From Odobenus rosmarus divergens (Eukaryota; Chordata; Mammalia; Carnivora; Odobenidae): a DNA stretch of 64,000 bases. Positions 1-55,397 of the stretch are shown one piece after another. Every line of letters begins with the position of its first letter. The stretch's first letter is position 1. The DNA lies in NCBI RefSeq assembly GCF_000321225.1, contig NW_004450479.1, positions 399,415 through 463,414 of the forward strand, given 5' to 3'. The translations under genes and the position numbers were made by a program. The notes beneath the pieces were generated by a model that did not search any database, was not told the DNA's origin, and saw nothing but the letters and a program-made list of their open reading frames with translations.

Positions 1-43967
<43,967 letters not shown>

Positions 43968-44039
43968 CTACGGAGCGCGCCGGCCGCCAAAATAGCGAGC
44001 ACAGAGGTGATGCCGAGCCCTGTGGGGCGGGGCCCGGGT

Positions 44040-44420
44040 GAAAGGAGCCTGGATCGGACGAAGCCGGGGACGAGGGAGGGCGGAGCCTGCTGCGCGGGCT
44101 GGGGGCGGGACCAGGGGAAGGCGGGGTGGGGGTCTGAGCTCGTGGCTGGAGCCCAGGAGGGTCGTGGAACTGAGCCCGTGGGAGGCGGCGGGGCTTTCTA
44201 AGCCTGTGGATGGGGCCGGAGGAGGGGGACCTGAGCCCGTGGGGGAGGTGAGGTGGGAACGGAGCCTACGGGCTGGCGGGGAGGGCGGGGAAGGACGGAA
44301 CCTGTGGGGGGGGTTGGGGAGGGATGTCTGAGCCTGGGGGTGGGATCTGAGCTTGTGGGTGGGATGGGGTGGGGCGGAGTCTGAGCTCATTGGTGGGTGA
44401 GTCTGAGCCTGCGGGTGGGG
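44040..44420 (+). repeat. G-rich degenerate minisatellite upstream of TBCD
   Basis: Irregular repeats of a roughly 20-30-base unit built on GAGCCTGTGGG-like cores alternating with runs of GGGG. It sits just upstream of the TBCD start, with the G-rich strand opposite the gene's coding strand, and has strong G-quadruplex potential. Copy number cannot be defined by eye. Confidence 0.6.
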
Positions 44421-45433
44421 TGTTGGGAACCGCCGTGGCCCGCGCTGGGAGCGGGGTCGCGACCAGAGTCGCAGGAGGAGACTCAGGCTCCGAGCCCCGC
44501 CCGCCACCCCTCCCGACTCCTCACCCCGCTACACACACGAGCTACGCGGGTCGCACCGTCACATCCCACAAATATGGGTCCTGCGATGATAGCAGTTTCT
44601 GGTTTGAAATGTCACGTGTCTGGAAGGATGCGTCTGGGGTGGAGTTCTTTCTAGAAAGTCTTAACAGGCTCACCTGTCGCGGTGGGACCAGCCTCCTGAC
44701 CGCCAGGCCCGCTGGACAGTGACACTCAGATAAGGGAAATCTGGGCGCCCCTACCACCGTGATATTGGTAATCTTGCAAGGAGTAATAAAGGCGTGGCCA
44801 CGCCTTCAGCGACGCGCCGTGGACGGCCAGCGCCCCACAGATCCCGCCCCAGTGCCACCTGTCCCAACCCCCCTTCAAGGATGTCAGCCCCGACGTCCCC
44901 AACCAACCGGCCAATCCGGCCACCTGACCACAGTGGACACCCCTGACACCCCACCGTGGGCACACCCCACTGCCCGAGGCTCTCCCGCTACCCTCAGCCT
45001 CTTGTTATCCCGCGGCAGACACGCCAGCTGAAAAATGGAGTGCGGAGCAGGTTGGGCGGTGGCTGCAGCCACAATACCTGTCCCCCACAATACTGAGGGC
45101 CTTTCCTTCCATCTGTCCTACCTCGTAATGGGAGGACTCGCAGCTCCATTCAGCCCCAGAGATGCCGCTCAAGAGGTGAGACCCATCTCCTGGTCTCCAG
45201 CTCTGCCTGAGCCTGAGTCCACGGGGAGATGTGACCCCAACTTCCACCTACGCAAATCGCAGATCTGTGTGACTCTGTAACAATCACCATGAAAATATCC
45301 AAACTCCCCCAGATCACAATACATAATGAGCCTGTTGGAAACCTATCAGGCGCCGGGGGCCCTCTGTACATCAGCCCAACTGCAAGGAGGGTGTAGGCAC
45401 ACAGCACAGCCGTTCCATCCCTGAACCCCCTAC
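44421..45433. other. FN3K-TBCD intergenic segment
   Basis: About 1 kb between the upstream edge of the TBCD G-rich tract and the FN3K polyadenylation signal. The stretch up to about 44560 is still GC-rich. I see no gene or transposon in it. Confidence 0.7.
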
Positions 45434-45439
45434 TTTATT
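45434..45439 (-). terminator. FN3K: FN3K polyadenylation signal AATAAA
   Basis: AATAAA on the coding strand 76 bases after the FN3K stop. A GT-rich stretch (GGCTGTGCTGTGTGCC) follows about 25-35 bases further on. This predicts cleavage near 45415 and a short 3' UTR of about 100 nt. Confidence 0.8.
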
Positions 45440-45514
45440 AGTCCCTGAAGCCATCTCTGGTGCTGCCACCCCTACTTATTTGCAAAGCAGGGAGGCAGGG
45501 ATGCAGGCTGGCTT

Positions 45515-45853
45515 CTACTTGAGAAGCTTCCTCATCGTGCCCAGGGATGGGCTCCTGTACCCCTGCCCAAAGTGGTTCCAGTGGTTTAGGTAGTTAAAGA
45601 GCTGGTACAGCAGCAGTCGCTTGTCGAACCCTGGAGCCTTGGGGATCTTCCGGTGGTAGGCAGTGAAGAAGGATCTGGGAAACCCCCCAAACATCAAAGC
45701 AATTGCCAGTTCAAACTCAGAATGTCCATAGAAGGAAGCTGGGTCATAAACAACGGGCCCCGAGTCGTCCTCAGCCACGTTTCCCGACCAGAGATCCCCA
45801 TGAAGAAGGGCAGGGACGATCTCTAGACCACAAAACAGATCTGGGATCTTCAC
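45515..45853 (-). CDS. FN3K: FN3K coding exon 6 (terminal)
   Basis: 339-nt last exon for residues 198-309 and stop TAG. It carries the catalytic HGDLWSGN and metal-binding [11 protein letters not shown] motifs, plus the conserved [11 protein letters not shown]-terminal lobe. Confidence 0.98.
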   Translation of the reverse strand: MKIPDLFCGLEIVPALLHGDLWSGNVAEDDSGPVVYDPASFYGHSEFELAIALMFGGFPRSFFTAYHRKIPKAPGFDKRLLLYQLFNYLNHWNHFGQGYRSPSLGTMRKLLK

Positions 45854-48800
45854 CTAAGAAAAATAATTATTGCACACAGAGTTACCATGGGATATGAGCC
45901 ATGGCCGCCTCATCCAATACTTGGAAATAAGGCAGAGATGACCTCATGTTTGTTCTGGGTCCAACCACAGCCTGGTCTATGAAGCCCAGAGACCCTCTGA
46001 GTCCAGGAGAATGCAACGTTATCTTACTATTAGTAATTTAGGTCTGGAAAGTCCACAGCACTAATGACGTTCCTACAGCAGAGACCTCAGTGGACGTGGC
46101 CCTGTAGAATCTGGGCCAAATAACCTGAGTGCAGGGTTTTTTAGGCAACTTGGCAAACTTTCTCTACTATCCTTTTATTTCTCAGCACATATATGCCTGC
46201 ACCTCTTCTGTATACAACTGGTTACTTCATTACTGAGTTACACAAAATTTCTTCGCTGCATGGTCACCCTGGATTGACACGCAAATTCTGTTTTTAACAT
46301 TTGGAGAGTTATCTGCTGCCTACATCTCTAAGAGATGAGACATTCATGCTTTGGAAAAGAACAGGGTAAGAGTGGGTAAGAAAGCAATAGTAAATGCCAG
46401 CATTTATGAGCCAAGCACCTGCGTTTCATGTGGGCAAAGCTTGAGGTTGAGTACTTGGTGACCTAACCAGTGAGAGTTGCACTCAGGGGCCAAGTATGTC
46501 CTCAGGTACCATCCCCTTCCCAGGTTCCCCATCAGGCCAATAGTCCGGCACTTATGTGTCCACACTTGACCAGCGCTGCTCCAGGGCTCCATTCTACCAG
46601 AGGACCCCACACAAATGCGATGGGCTAATAAAAGGACAGCCCCTGACCCACCTGTAGCTGTGACCAGAGCTCTCGTGCCTCTCGGTCGGAGTAGTCCTTC
46701 TCAATGAGGTCCAGCTGCGCTTGGAGACGGTACCGGGCAAAGAAGGTGGGCCAGTCTTCCTGCCACTCATTCACCTGGACGGCGAGATGAGGCTGAGGCT
46801 GCAGTCGGTGCTCACAGGGCAGAGCCATACATGGGGACTGCCCAAACCCAAGCCCAATCACTAACAGAGAGACCAAATATTACAGCTAGCCACCAGAGGA
46901 GATGCGGGAGTCATTAACAATACTCAGTCCAGTGGCGCCTGGGTGGCTCAGTCGTTGGGCGTCTGCCTTCAGCTCAGGTCATGGTCCCAGGGTTCTGGGA
47001 TCGAGCCCCGCATCGGGCTCCCTGCTCCGCGGGAAGCCTGCTTCTCCCTCTCCCACTCCCCCTACTTGTGTTCCCTCTCTTGCTGTGTCTCTCTCTGTCA
47101 AATAAATAAAAAATCTTTAAAAAAAAAACAATACTCAGTCCAAAAGAGGGCAGATAAACAGGAAAAAGTGAAACGAGATAGGACAAATAAAAAACAAACA
47201 GCAAGATGACAGATTCAGCCCTAACCATATCAATAAGCACATTACATGCAAAGGGTCTAAGTACCCCAGTTAAGAGACTTGATTCCAAGCTGTATATGAG
47301 AAATGCACTTCAAGTATAAAAACAAAAAGGTAGGGAGATAGAAAAGATACACCATGCTAACATAAGTCCAAAGAAAGCTGGAATGGCTGTACTAATACCA
47401 GACAGTAGATTTCGGAGATGAGAATATCGTAAGAATAAAGAAAGTCATTTCACGACAGAAAGCGGGTCAAATGATGACTAGGACATAATAATCCTAAATG
47501 TCTGTGCCACTGATATATGGCAAATACGCACAGGAATGGGCATCCCGCGTCACTGGCCATCAGGGGAAATAGAACCTCAGGGAGACACCACAGCACACTC
47601 ACCAAGATGGCTAAATAATTTTAAACAGTGGAAACTACCAAGAGCGGCCAGGATGTGGAGGAACTAGAACCCTCATCCACGGCTGGTGGGAATGTAAAAT
47701 GGTACCACTTGGGGAAATATGTTTGCAGTTTCTTAAAAAGTTAGGGGCGCCCGGGTGGCTCCGTCAGTTAAGGGTCTGACTCTTAATTTCGGCTCAAGTC
47801 ATGATCCCAGGGTCGTGAGATTAAGCCCACGTCGGGCTCCACACTCAGCGGGAATTCTGCCTGAGGTTCTTTCCCTCTCCCTCTGCCCCTCCTCCCGCTC
47901 ATTCTCACTCTAAAATAAGTAAATAGGGGCGCCTGGGTGGCTCAGTTGGTTGGGCGACTGCCTTCGGCTCAGGTCATGATCCTGGAGTCCCTGGATCGAG
48001 TCCCGCATCGGGCTCCCTGCTCAGCAGGGAGTCTGCTTCTCCCTCTGACCCTCCCCCCTCTCATGTGCTCTCTCTCTCTCTCACACTCTCTCTCAAATAA
48101 ATAAAATCTTAAAAAAAATAAAATAAAATAAGTAAATAAATCTTTTTTTTTTTTAAGTTAAATATGAACCTACCATATGACCCAGCCATTTCCCTCCTAG
48201 GTATTTACTCAAGGTAAGTGGGAGCATTTGTCTCCACAAACTCTTGTACACAAAGGTTCATAGCAGCTTTATTTGTGAAAGCAAAACCTGGAAACTACTC
48301 AGATGCCCATCAGCAGGTGAATGGATAAACAAACTACAGGTCATCCTACAAAGGAACGGACTTTGAACACATGGAACAACATAGATGAGTATCATGAAAT
48401 GATGAAGCTGAGTGAAAGAAGCAGGAGAAAGGCACACCGTATGATTCCATCTACATTAAATTCTATGAAATACAAACTTATCTCTAGTGACAGTGGTTAC
48501 CAGGGGCAGGGAAGGGCAAGAGGACCTTTGGGGGTGATGGGTATGCTTGTCCCAACTGTGATTGGTTCACGGGTATCTACATATGTCAAAACTTGCAAAA
48601 TTGTACAATTTAAATGTGCAGCTTATTTTATATCAATTATACCTTAATAGAATTCTTTTTAAAGATGCAAAGCTTATTTCATACAAAGTGTCACTTTGGG
48701 AAACCCCTCTGGGGAGGGCCTCTCCAGAGAGCATGCCTCGCAGTGACCTTCAGACACATGTCCGTGGACTCCCTGTGCCGGATGCTGTGGTCGCTCAGCC

Positions 48801-51800
48801 CAGGGTTCACCCACTTGGTGCTGGGTGTGCCTCAAAAGCAGGAGGGGAGGCCCTCTCCCTAGATAGCCTGAGGCACATGGGGTGGCAGATCCTCCTTCCC
48901 CATCTGTCTGCACAGGCTCCTAGTGTCCAAGGCTCCATCTTCCTTCTGGATGACCAGGTCATAAAAGACACAGATTGAGTATCAGGAGCTGGACACCAGC
49001 ATTGGCTAGCCCCGTCCCCCCTCCTGGACAGAGGGACTATGATCCCCTCACCCAGAAAGGGCAGGACTTTCCCCTGAGCTGCCAAAGGCAGGGCCACCTG
49101 AGCGCACCGCTGGTGGGACCCAGCCTTCACCTTGACAGAGGGGCAAGGCAGTGAGGGGGTTGTGGCCCACACTCTGAAGCCAGCCTGTGGGTCAATCCTG
49201 GCCCTCCACTCACTAGCCACATGGCCCCAGGGCACTGCTTGGCTTCTTTGCTTATCTGTTTCCTCATCTATAAAATGAGCCAAATGACAACACCCACCTC
49301 CTAAGGTTGCTACAGCAACTGGGCGACTGGTGTTGGATGAAGTACTTAGAGATGTGCCCAGGGGGTGGCCGTGCACGAAATGCCAGCGGTCCCAAGGGGG
49401 CTTAGCACACCAGGAGTCTGAGAAGCCCGCTGCCGCCGCTCAGGGTCACCCCACCAATGGCTGCAACCCCCTGAAGGCCCACACATCCCTCCCAAGGAGC
49501 AGGACCCACCCCACCAATGGCTGCAACCCCCTGAAGGCCCACACATCCCTCCCAAGGAGCAGGACCCTCCAGGAGCTCAACATAGGACCATCTGTCCCAG
49601 CTTAAGGTGGACCAAGTGTCCACCCAGGGCCCTCACCCCTTCTTGGCCAGTTGCAGCTGAGTTAAATAGTTCATTGATCCTGGGTTTCAAGGGGCACACA
49701 GGGGTTGCCTGTGTCCCTAATGGACCAGTCCCATTCTCATCGACTTCACAGATTGGGGTTTTGTGTGTGATTTCATCTCCTGGTTCTTGAAAAGTCACTG
49801 TGCAAGGTCAGCTGTGTCTTTGGAGAGCCCACAGCTCTTAACATCTGAAGCAGGACACCAAGCCCCATTCAGCCACAATGGCCACCACTCCCGGCAGATG
49901 TGTGACCCTGGGGGAGCTGGCTTCAGCAGAGATTCACAGAGCCCTAATAAGCCTGGGAAACCACTGTATGTGTAGAGTTTGAGGGACCCCAGATGTGAGG
50001 GCTGCCCAGGGGCTGAGATCCCTAAGTCTGGCTCAGGCTTCATAAGGATCTTGCCCCAAGTGCCATCCACCTGGGAGACTTGCCCTCTGCCCACACCAGA
50101 GAGACAGGGAGAGACAAAAGGCTATCTAGCATACGCTTCCATTTACACGAAATGCCTAGAACGGGCAAATCCATAGAGACAGAAGAGGTGAGTTGTTACC
50201 AGGGCCTGGAGGCAGGGGAATGGGGAATGACTGCTAACTGGTATGTGATTTCTGGGGGTGATGAAAATGTTCTATAATTAGACAGTGGCGATGGCTGCAC
50301 AACACAGGAAATATACCAAAAACCACGGAATTGTTCACGTTTTCCTGGGGTTTTTTTAAGTAGGCACTGTGCCCAGCATGGAGCCCAACTCGGGGCTTGA
50401 ACTCATGACCCTGAGATCAACACCTGAGCAGAGATCAGGAGTCAGATGCTTAACTGACTGAGCCACCCAGGTGTCTCTGTACACTTTGAAATAATGGAGT
50501 TTATGTCACGAGAATTACAACATCCTGGGGCAGGTGACCAGGACCTGATCCCTGACATGGAATGCTGCCTCACCCCCAACCACTTCAGTCCCCTACATTC
50601 ATCACACAACCCCCTGCCGTAAGGCCTTTGCACCTGCCGTACCTCTGCCTGGATGCTCTCCCACCTGCCCCACAGCTTCCCACCTCCTCCCAGCTCAACT
50701 CAGGGAACTTCTGCCTCTGCCTTCTTAACCCAGGTATCTCGGCTCACACTCTTGAGTTCAGAAATCAGGCTGTCTTCCTGGTGCCCAGATGACTGGCCCT
50801 CTGGCACCTACAAGGGATGGGGCGACCAGCACCGGGGCATTGGGAGCAGTCATCAGCTAAACAGGGACATCCTCATGTGGGCACTCACCTGAGGGATGAA
50901 GCCACAGCACGTCACCGTGTGGAAGCCAAACTTGGTCACATACTGGGGCTCGGCCCCCTCAGCCCTCCGGCCTGTCGACAGAAAGAGCTGCTGTCTCTCT
51001 TAAATGCCTGAGCACAGCCGAGCGCTAGCACAGGCCTGGGCTCTGCAGGGACGCAGCCCTCTGAGGGTGTATTACACGTGGCAGCCGCGAGTCCGCACAG
51101 GGGCCGACCAGGACCCTCCTGCCGCGGGCACACCGGCCCGCAGGGCTGGGCATAAACGGCGTCGTGAGCCAATCCTACCCACCTGGGGGCGCCAGCAGAA
51201 TTCTCACTTAACTGTCATCTGCACAATGCCGCAGCGTAAAGGAAGACCGTGTGCAATTCAGCCTGCTGTGAAAACACACCGGGAGCACCAACCCAGGTAG
51301 ACACAGCGGGGGAAGGGCGCACAGAAGCAGGGAACGTACCCACTGTGTTCTCCTCCTCCTTCGACTTATCCCTGAGCTTCTGGTTGTGAAGGTGCAGGTC
51401 CGCCATCTGGTCTCCGAGTTTTGATGCCTGCCTGAGGAAGGAGGAGAGGAGCGGCTTCACACAAGAGATCACCACAACCAGAGCGAATGCTCCGCGCAGA
51501 GAAACGTTCTAAATCCCTTAAAAACTACTCTCCATTCCTTAAAAAGTGAGAAATGAACTGCAGGCTATGACCCTTTCTGAAAAACAAAAGAGTATAAAAT
51601 CACCAAGTGGGAGTGGGCTGGTGGCCTTCAACAGAAGCCCTGGGAGGTGCAGGGAATTAAGGAACAGAGGCTTAACAAGTTAAGGAAAAGCCAGCTCCGA
51701 AGTTTTGTAAAAACAAATATAAATCACGTATTAAAAAAAGACTGCACCAAAATGTTAGCACTGGCCATTCTTTGCTGATGGAACTACAGGTGGCTTTATG

Positions 51801-54719
51801 TCTTCTTTACATGAATTCGTGGTTTCCACCTTTTTTAAACGTTGAATATATATACCTTTAATAATTAGATAAAAATTTAAGGACTTCAGATAATTACTAG
51901 ATCACCTTCAGTCTGCCCAATTTGCACTAACACGAGTGCACTCTAAAGCATACTGCCAGGGATGGTTCCAACGCGCTTCTTTGATGCTGGGTCATTGGAG
52001 CCAAACTAACCCAAAACCACACAGAAAGCAAGAACTCCTTCTTTTTGTTAAGAATCCAGGGGCGGGGGCGCCTGGGGGGCTCTGTCAGTGAAGCATCTGC
52101 CTTCAGCTCAGATCATAATCTCAGGGTCCTGGGATTGAGCCCCTCTTTGGGCTCCCTGCTCAGTGGGGAACCTGCTTCTCCCTCTCCCTCTGCCTCTTCC
52201 CTCTGCTCATGCTCTCTCTCTCGAATAAATAAATAAATCTTTAAAAAAATAATAATAATCCGGGGGTGGGGGTATGATCCTGGCCCCGCCTCTGGTAACT
52301 GGACGGAGGCACACGGGCAACCAGCAAGAGCCTGCTCCCTTTCTCTCTCTCCCTCCCTCCCACCCCCTCCCCCTCCAAGACCCAGGCACCTGTTCAAGCT
52401 CCTCATCTTCAGATGCTCCATCACAAAGGCAGCCCCACCTCCAGGCAGGTCAATCACCTTGATGGGCCGAGGTACTCGCACCAGGCCTGTGGTCTGGAGG
52501 GCTTCCAGGCTCGCCATCTCTCCCTCAAACATCTGCCGGGCCTGCATCCAGAATAAGACCATGATCTCCAGCTCCAACAGGGGCCTCTACTGCCCTGGAC
52601 AGGAGCCACCACATGGGATCACAAGCACTCAGGACCTTCAGTTACTGAAAACTAGCTGGAGAGCAAGACATCAGCTCCTCAGAGACTGGGGTGCAAAGTG
52701 GCCCCTTTCAGATAGGAAGGGGCTGCAAGTCTGAGACTGTGCCTGGGACTTGGGGTGGGCAGGATGCTGATGCCCCTGCCCCAGGTGCTTGCTCTGAGAG
52801 GTGAGGAAGCACAGGGGCAGGGGCGGTGCTGCGGGTGCTGGGGGTACTGTGGGGTACCGCAGGATGCTGCAGGGGGCCAGAGGGCCACAGGTACCATGGG
52901 GTGCCATGGAGGTCGTGAGGAGAACCTCAGGAGGTTTTGGGTGGTGCCATGGGGGGGTGGCTATGGAAGTGCCAGGCGTGCCAGGAAGTACAATGGGGTG
53001 CCTCAGAGTGTGGATTAGTGGAGGGTTTGGAGTTGGACCTGGGTCCCCTTTCAGGTTACCTGCCCACCTCACTACCTCAAGCAACCACAGCAGACTTGAG
53101 GAGAAGCATAGGGCAGCATGGGGCCGCATGCCAAAGTGACTGGGACACACATTTGGGGCAAGGGAAGGCAGGGCAGGGAGGTCAGCAGGGCCTGGCTCGG
53201 GTCCAGGGCCTGTCCCCAGAGATAAGCACCCAGCAGGGCCTGGGGGCTGGGAGGAATCCTCATACCCCACCCAGAAGAAGACAAACAGCCTCCACTGGGA
53301 CCCAAGAGCCGCCCTATTTCTAAAACATTTCCCACAAATACCCCAATTTTAAACTAGGTGAACTCTCACCCCAGGTACACTATTACTTCGTTAAAAGGGT
53401 GCTTATTAATATGGCTTGTCAACACCTCTGGCTATAGAATTATTCCTCATGAGGCTAAAGCATCTACTTCCACACAGGCAAAGAATCCCATCCTTTAATT
53501 CAAAGTACGCAAGGGGAAAATGGGGCAAGTCGTCCCCCAAACTGCCAGCCCACACCCGGGATTGTGAAGCAAGGGGTGGCCAGTGGCAGTCAGGGAACAT
53601 CCAGCAATCCCCCCATGATCCCCAGCCGCGCTCCCAGGGCAAGCAAGCCCCCAAACATACAGGGGCAGAGAAGGCCTGAGCTTAGGATTGCTTGTGTCTG
53701 GAGGGCCTCACCCATCATCGGCCCACCTACTGTGTGCCAGCACCCAGGGCAAATGGTGGGATCCAGCCTGGGGGAGCATTCAGCCAGGAGGGTTCCAGAG
53801 CCTGCATGAACCCTGAACCCGAAACTGCTTCCCAGGAGGTGGGGCTTATTTGGAGGGCTTTGGGTTCTGAAATGAAGCTCCGGGACAATTCCCTGGACCA
53901 GCCCCAAGCCCTCATCCACCCCAGGTGGGTAGTGCTGCAAGGGGACAGGGAGGAGCCTCTCTGGGAGTCCTTCAGCCCATAGCCAGCAGCCCCCCCAACT
54001 CCTGCACAGGGCCCTGGCCCACAGGGCACGGGGGCCTCTGCGGAGTCCTCTATCAGGTCATCCTCAGCACCTAGGGTGCACTTACTAAGGCTAACTTTCT
54101 CCATTTGTGAAGGCTTAATATTTCCCATACACAGTATATTTAACAGCAATTTTAAGCGGGCATTAACCAGCTCCAAACACCAGCACAGGCCTGTGAGTAG
54201 AGGGGCATGAGCCGGGCCCTTGCGAGATCCTGCCTCTTCCCACCTAGTGAGATGGAACCGCGCGCAGGGCTGGGGAAGAGGGAGCCCAGAGCGGGGCCCT
54301 GGGGAGAAGCAGACCCAGCCCAGGACTCCGAGCCTCGCCTCCCCCATGCTTGATGGGTACAGAAATTAAAACAAACACAGGATTATTAATCCTGCAGCGG
54401 ACGAAAGCCCCGATCCCTTAGAAAATGCTTGAGTCCTGCTGGCCCGCAGGAGCCAGCTCCGCGAGACCTCCGCCGACTCCCGGCAGGGACGCCCGGCCCC
54501 ACCTGCGCCCCCTCCACCCCCACCCCTTCCGCTCTCCAGCCTCCGCCTCAGGCCGCGGGGCGTCGCTGGGGGCCGCACCTGCGTCCGGCGGTTGACCTTG
54601 ACGAACACCGGGCCTGCGTCCGTGTCGTAGGCGCGCCCCTCGCTGATGCAGCCGTCCCCGGGGCTCCCGAAAGCCCGCAGGGTCGCGGTGCGCAGCTCCG
54701 CTCGCAGCAGCTGCTCCAT
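45515..54719 (-). CDS. FN3K: FN3K, fructosamine-3-kinase, complete six-exon gene
   Basis: FN3K phosphorylates the C3 hydroxyl of fructosamines formed by protein glycation. The product is unstable and decomposes, releasing the free amine and 3-deoxyglucosone, so the enzyme repairs glycated proteins in the cytosol. Six exons (141, 152, 92, 83, 123, 339 nt) give 309 codons plus stop, the same length as human, with all introns GT-AG. Visible kinase features are the redox-sensitive P-loop cysteine (GDGC, C24), the ATP lysine K41 in FVKVN, the partner glutamate in MFEGE (E55), the hinge MEHL (88-91), the catalytic loop HGDLWSGN (D217) and the metal-binding D234 in YDPASFYG. The start was chosen because [18 protein letters not shown] is conserved. 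It lies in a CpG island. FN3KRP lies upstream in the same orientation and TBCD downstream. Intact, no oddities in the frame. Confidence 0.98.
45854..46651 (-). other. FN3K intron 5
   Basis: 0.8-kb intron in which I recognise no repeat or gene. Confidence 0.85.
46652..46774 (-). CDS. FN3K: FN3K coding exon 5
   Basis: 123-nt, phase 0/0 exon for residues 157-197 ([20 protein letters not shown], then [12 protein letters not shown]). The donor is GTGGGT. Confidence 0.97.
46932..47126 (+). mobile_element. SINE (young CAN-SINE)
   Basis: Target-site duplication AACAATACTCAGTCCA (46916-46931 and 47127-47142). Complete element. Confidence 0.95.
47143..47742 (+). mobile_element. L1-like LINE, left part
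   Basis: Old LINE sequence, for example TAAGCACATTACATGCAAAG, AAGAAAGCTGGAATGGCTGT and CCACGGCTGGTGGGAATGTA. It continues after two SINEs at 48150. No open frame. Confidence 0.75.
47744..47912 (+). mobile_element. SINE (older CAN-SINE) inserted in L1
   Basis: Variant with AGGGTCTGACTCTTAATTTC; its A-rich tail is the insertion site of the next SINE. Confidence 0.88.
47927..48123 (+). mobile_element. SINE (second subfamily) nested in SINE tail
   Basis: Inserted into the tail of the preceding SINE; AAAATAAGTAAATA occurs on both sides (47913-47926 and again near 48125). Confidence 0.9.
48150..48660 (+). mobile_element. L1-like LINE, right part (3' end)
   Basis: CCATATGACCCAGCCATTTC, GGATAAACAAACTACAGGTC, TGGTTACCAGGGGCAGGGAA and a poly-pyrimidine-free 3' end TATATCAATTATACCTTAAT. 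Continuation of 47143-47742. Confidence 0.8.
49165..49325 (+). mobile_element. MIR SINE
   Basis: CTATAAAATGAGCCAAATGA preceded by CACTCACTAGCCACATGGCC; MIR pattern. Confidence 0.7.
49447..49566. repeat. Perfect tandem duplication, 2 x 60 bp
   Basis: 49447-49506 and 49507-49566 are identical, unit beginning CACCCCACCAATGGCTGCAA and ending GGAGCAGGACC. In FN3K intron 4. Confidence 0.97.
50110..50345 (+). mobile_element. L1 3' end fragment (continues 50478-50515)
   Basis: CTTCCATTTACACGAAATGC, GTTACCAGGGCCTGGAGGCA, GGTGATGAAAATGTTCTATA, AATTAGACAGTGGCGATGGC. The terminal TGTACACTTTGAAAT lies beyond the inserted SINE. Confidence 0.8.
50347..50477 (-). mobile_element. SINE (old, short form) inserted in L1 tail
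   Basis: Reverse short-form SINE: T-run, AAGTAGGCACTGTGCCCAGC, ending in complement of a CACCTGGGTGGCTCAGT head. Confidence 0.8.
50889..50971 (-). CDS. FN3K: FN3K coding exon 4
   Basis: 83-nt exon for residues 129-156, ending in the family-typical [14 protein letters not shown]. The residue pair before it reads TK, where human has DK. The donor is GTGAGT. Confidence 0.96.
50972..51339 (-). other. FN3K intron 3
   Basis: Short 368-base intron with nothing else recognised. Confidence 0.85.
51340..51431 (-). CDS. FN3K: FN3K coding exon 3
   Basis: 92-nt exon encoding [20 protein letters not shown] through EEENTVG. The acceptor is TTCCTCAG and the donor GTACGT. Confidence 0.96.
51432..52389 (-). 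other. FN3K intron 2
   Basis: 1.0-kb intron with one plus-strand SINE (52065-52250). The rest is unique. Confidence 0.85.
52065..52250 (+). mobile_element. SINE (CAN-SINE)
   Basis: Head GGGGCGCCTGGGGGGCTCTG, CT-rich region and A-rich tail; AATCCRGGGG flanks both ends. Confidence 0.9.
52390..52541 (-). CDS. FN3K: FN3K coding exon 2
   Basis: 152-nt exon for residues 48-97 plus two bases ([15 protein letters not shown], then [20 protein letters not shown]). The donor is GTGCCT, which departs from consensus after +3; phase with exon 3 confirms it. Confidence 0.96.
52542..54578 (-). other. FN3K intron 1
   Basis: 2.0-kb intron without recognised transposons. GC-rich G-run tracts occur around 52800-53000. 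Open frames on both strands here overlap one another and lack recognised similarity. Confidence 0.85.
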
Positions 54720-55140
54720 CAGGGCGGGGGGCGCGGGGGCGCGGGGGCCGGGGAAGGACAGGGACCGCGCAGACGGCGGCCGGGGCGGAGCCCGCTGCTG
54801 CCGAGGCCTCTGTCCGCGGGGGAGGCGCCGGGTCTGCGCAGCCTGCGGGCTCTGGGCCGTCCTCCCGGACGCGCCTGGCGTCAGGTCCCCGCGCTCCCCG
54901 CCCGCGCGCGCCGTGGAGGGACGGACCCGCGGGAGGGCGAGGGCGGGCGGAGGGTTTCCACAGGCGGACAGGAGTGGGGGCGGTGCCCTCCGCCTGTGTG
55001 CGCACAGGGTGCCCCCACAATCCTCGGTGGGGCCCACCCATGGGGCGCCCTGCCAGAGGTTCCACGAACCCTTGCTGGACGTCGGCGCAGGCCCCCAGCG
55101 GGACTCCGGACAGAGTTTAGGATAGGGCCCGCTGTCCCCG
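54430..55140 (-). promoter_or_regulatory. FN3K: CpG island and promoter region of FN3K
   Basis: CpG-dense block covering FN3K exon 1 and about 400 bases upstream, ending sharply near 55140. No TATA box is evident. The transcription start is inferred upstream of 54719. Confidence 0.75.
54579..54719 (-). CDS. FN3K: FN3K coding exon 1
   Basis: Codons 1-47 with phase 0 end. Contains the nucleotide-binding loop (C24) and K41. The ATG is at 54719-54717, +4 is G but -3 is C. The donor is GTGCGG. Confidence 0.97.
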
Positions 55141-55397
55141 GGACCCAGGTCACGGGCCTAGCTAGATCTCACGCTGTCCAGACAAGGCTGGGGGTCTTGA
55201 CCACATCCCGCCTGGCCCCAGACACTGCCCAGTGAAACCCATTGCTGGTGTTGGGCTTGTTCCTCAGGGCACTTGGTGGCCATCAGAGATAGAGGCTGCT
55301 CTGGGGGTTCTGATACCAATCGGCTGACCCCGCCCAGAATGGGACCCCTGATGAGAGACCTGCTGCCCTCAAAGGGAACTTCAAAACACACATGCCC

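Larger units (their letters stand above)
46775..50888 (-). other. FN3K intron 4
   Basis: 4.1-kb intron holding four SINEs (one nested in another), L1-like fragments, a MIR and a perfect 60-bp tandem duplication, listed separately. 48670-49140 and 49570-50100 are unremarkable. Confidence 0.85.

Noticed and set aside
44038..44507. Repetitive Gly/Pro-rich open frames
   Set aside because: Produced by the G-rich minisatellite; no recognised protein.
52671..53270. 199-codon minus-strand open frame in FN3K intron 1
   Set aside because: Pro/Ser-rich, no family recognised, lies between securely joined exons 1 and 2, with overlapping frames on the other strand.
54429..55235. 268-codon plus-strand and 215/223-codon minus-strand open frames around FN3K exon 1
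   Set aside because: Same CpG-island effect. Only the first 47 codons from 54719 match the kinase family and end at a splice donor.
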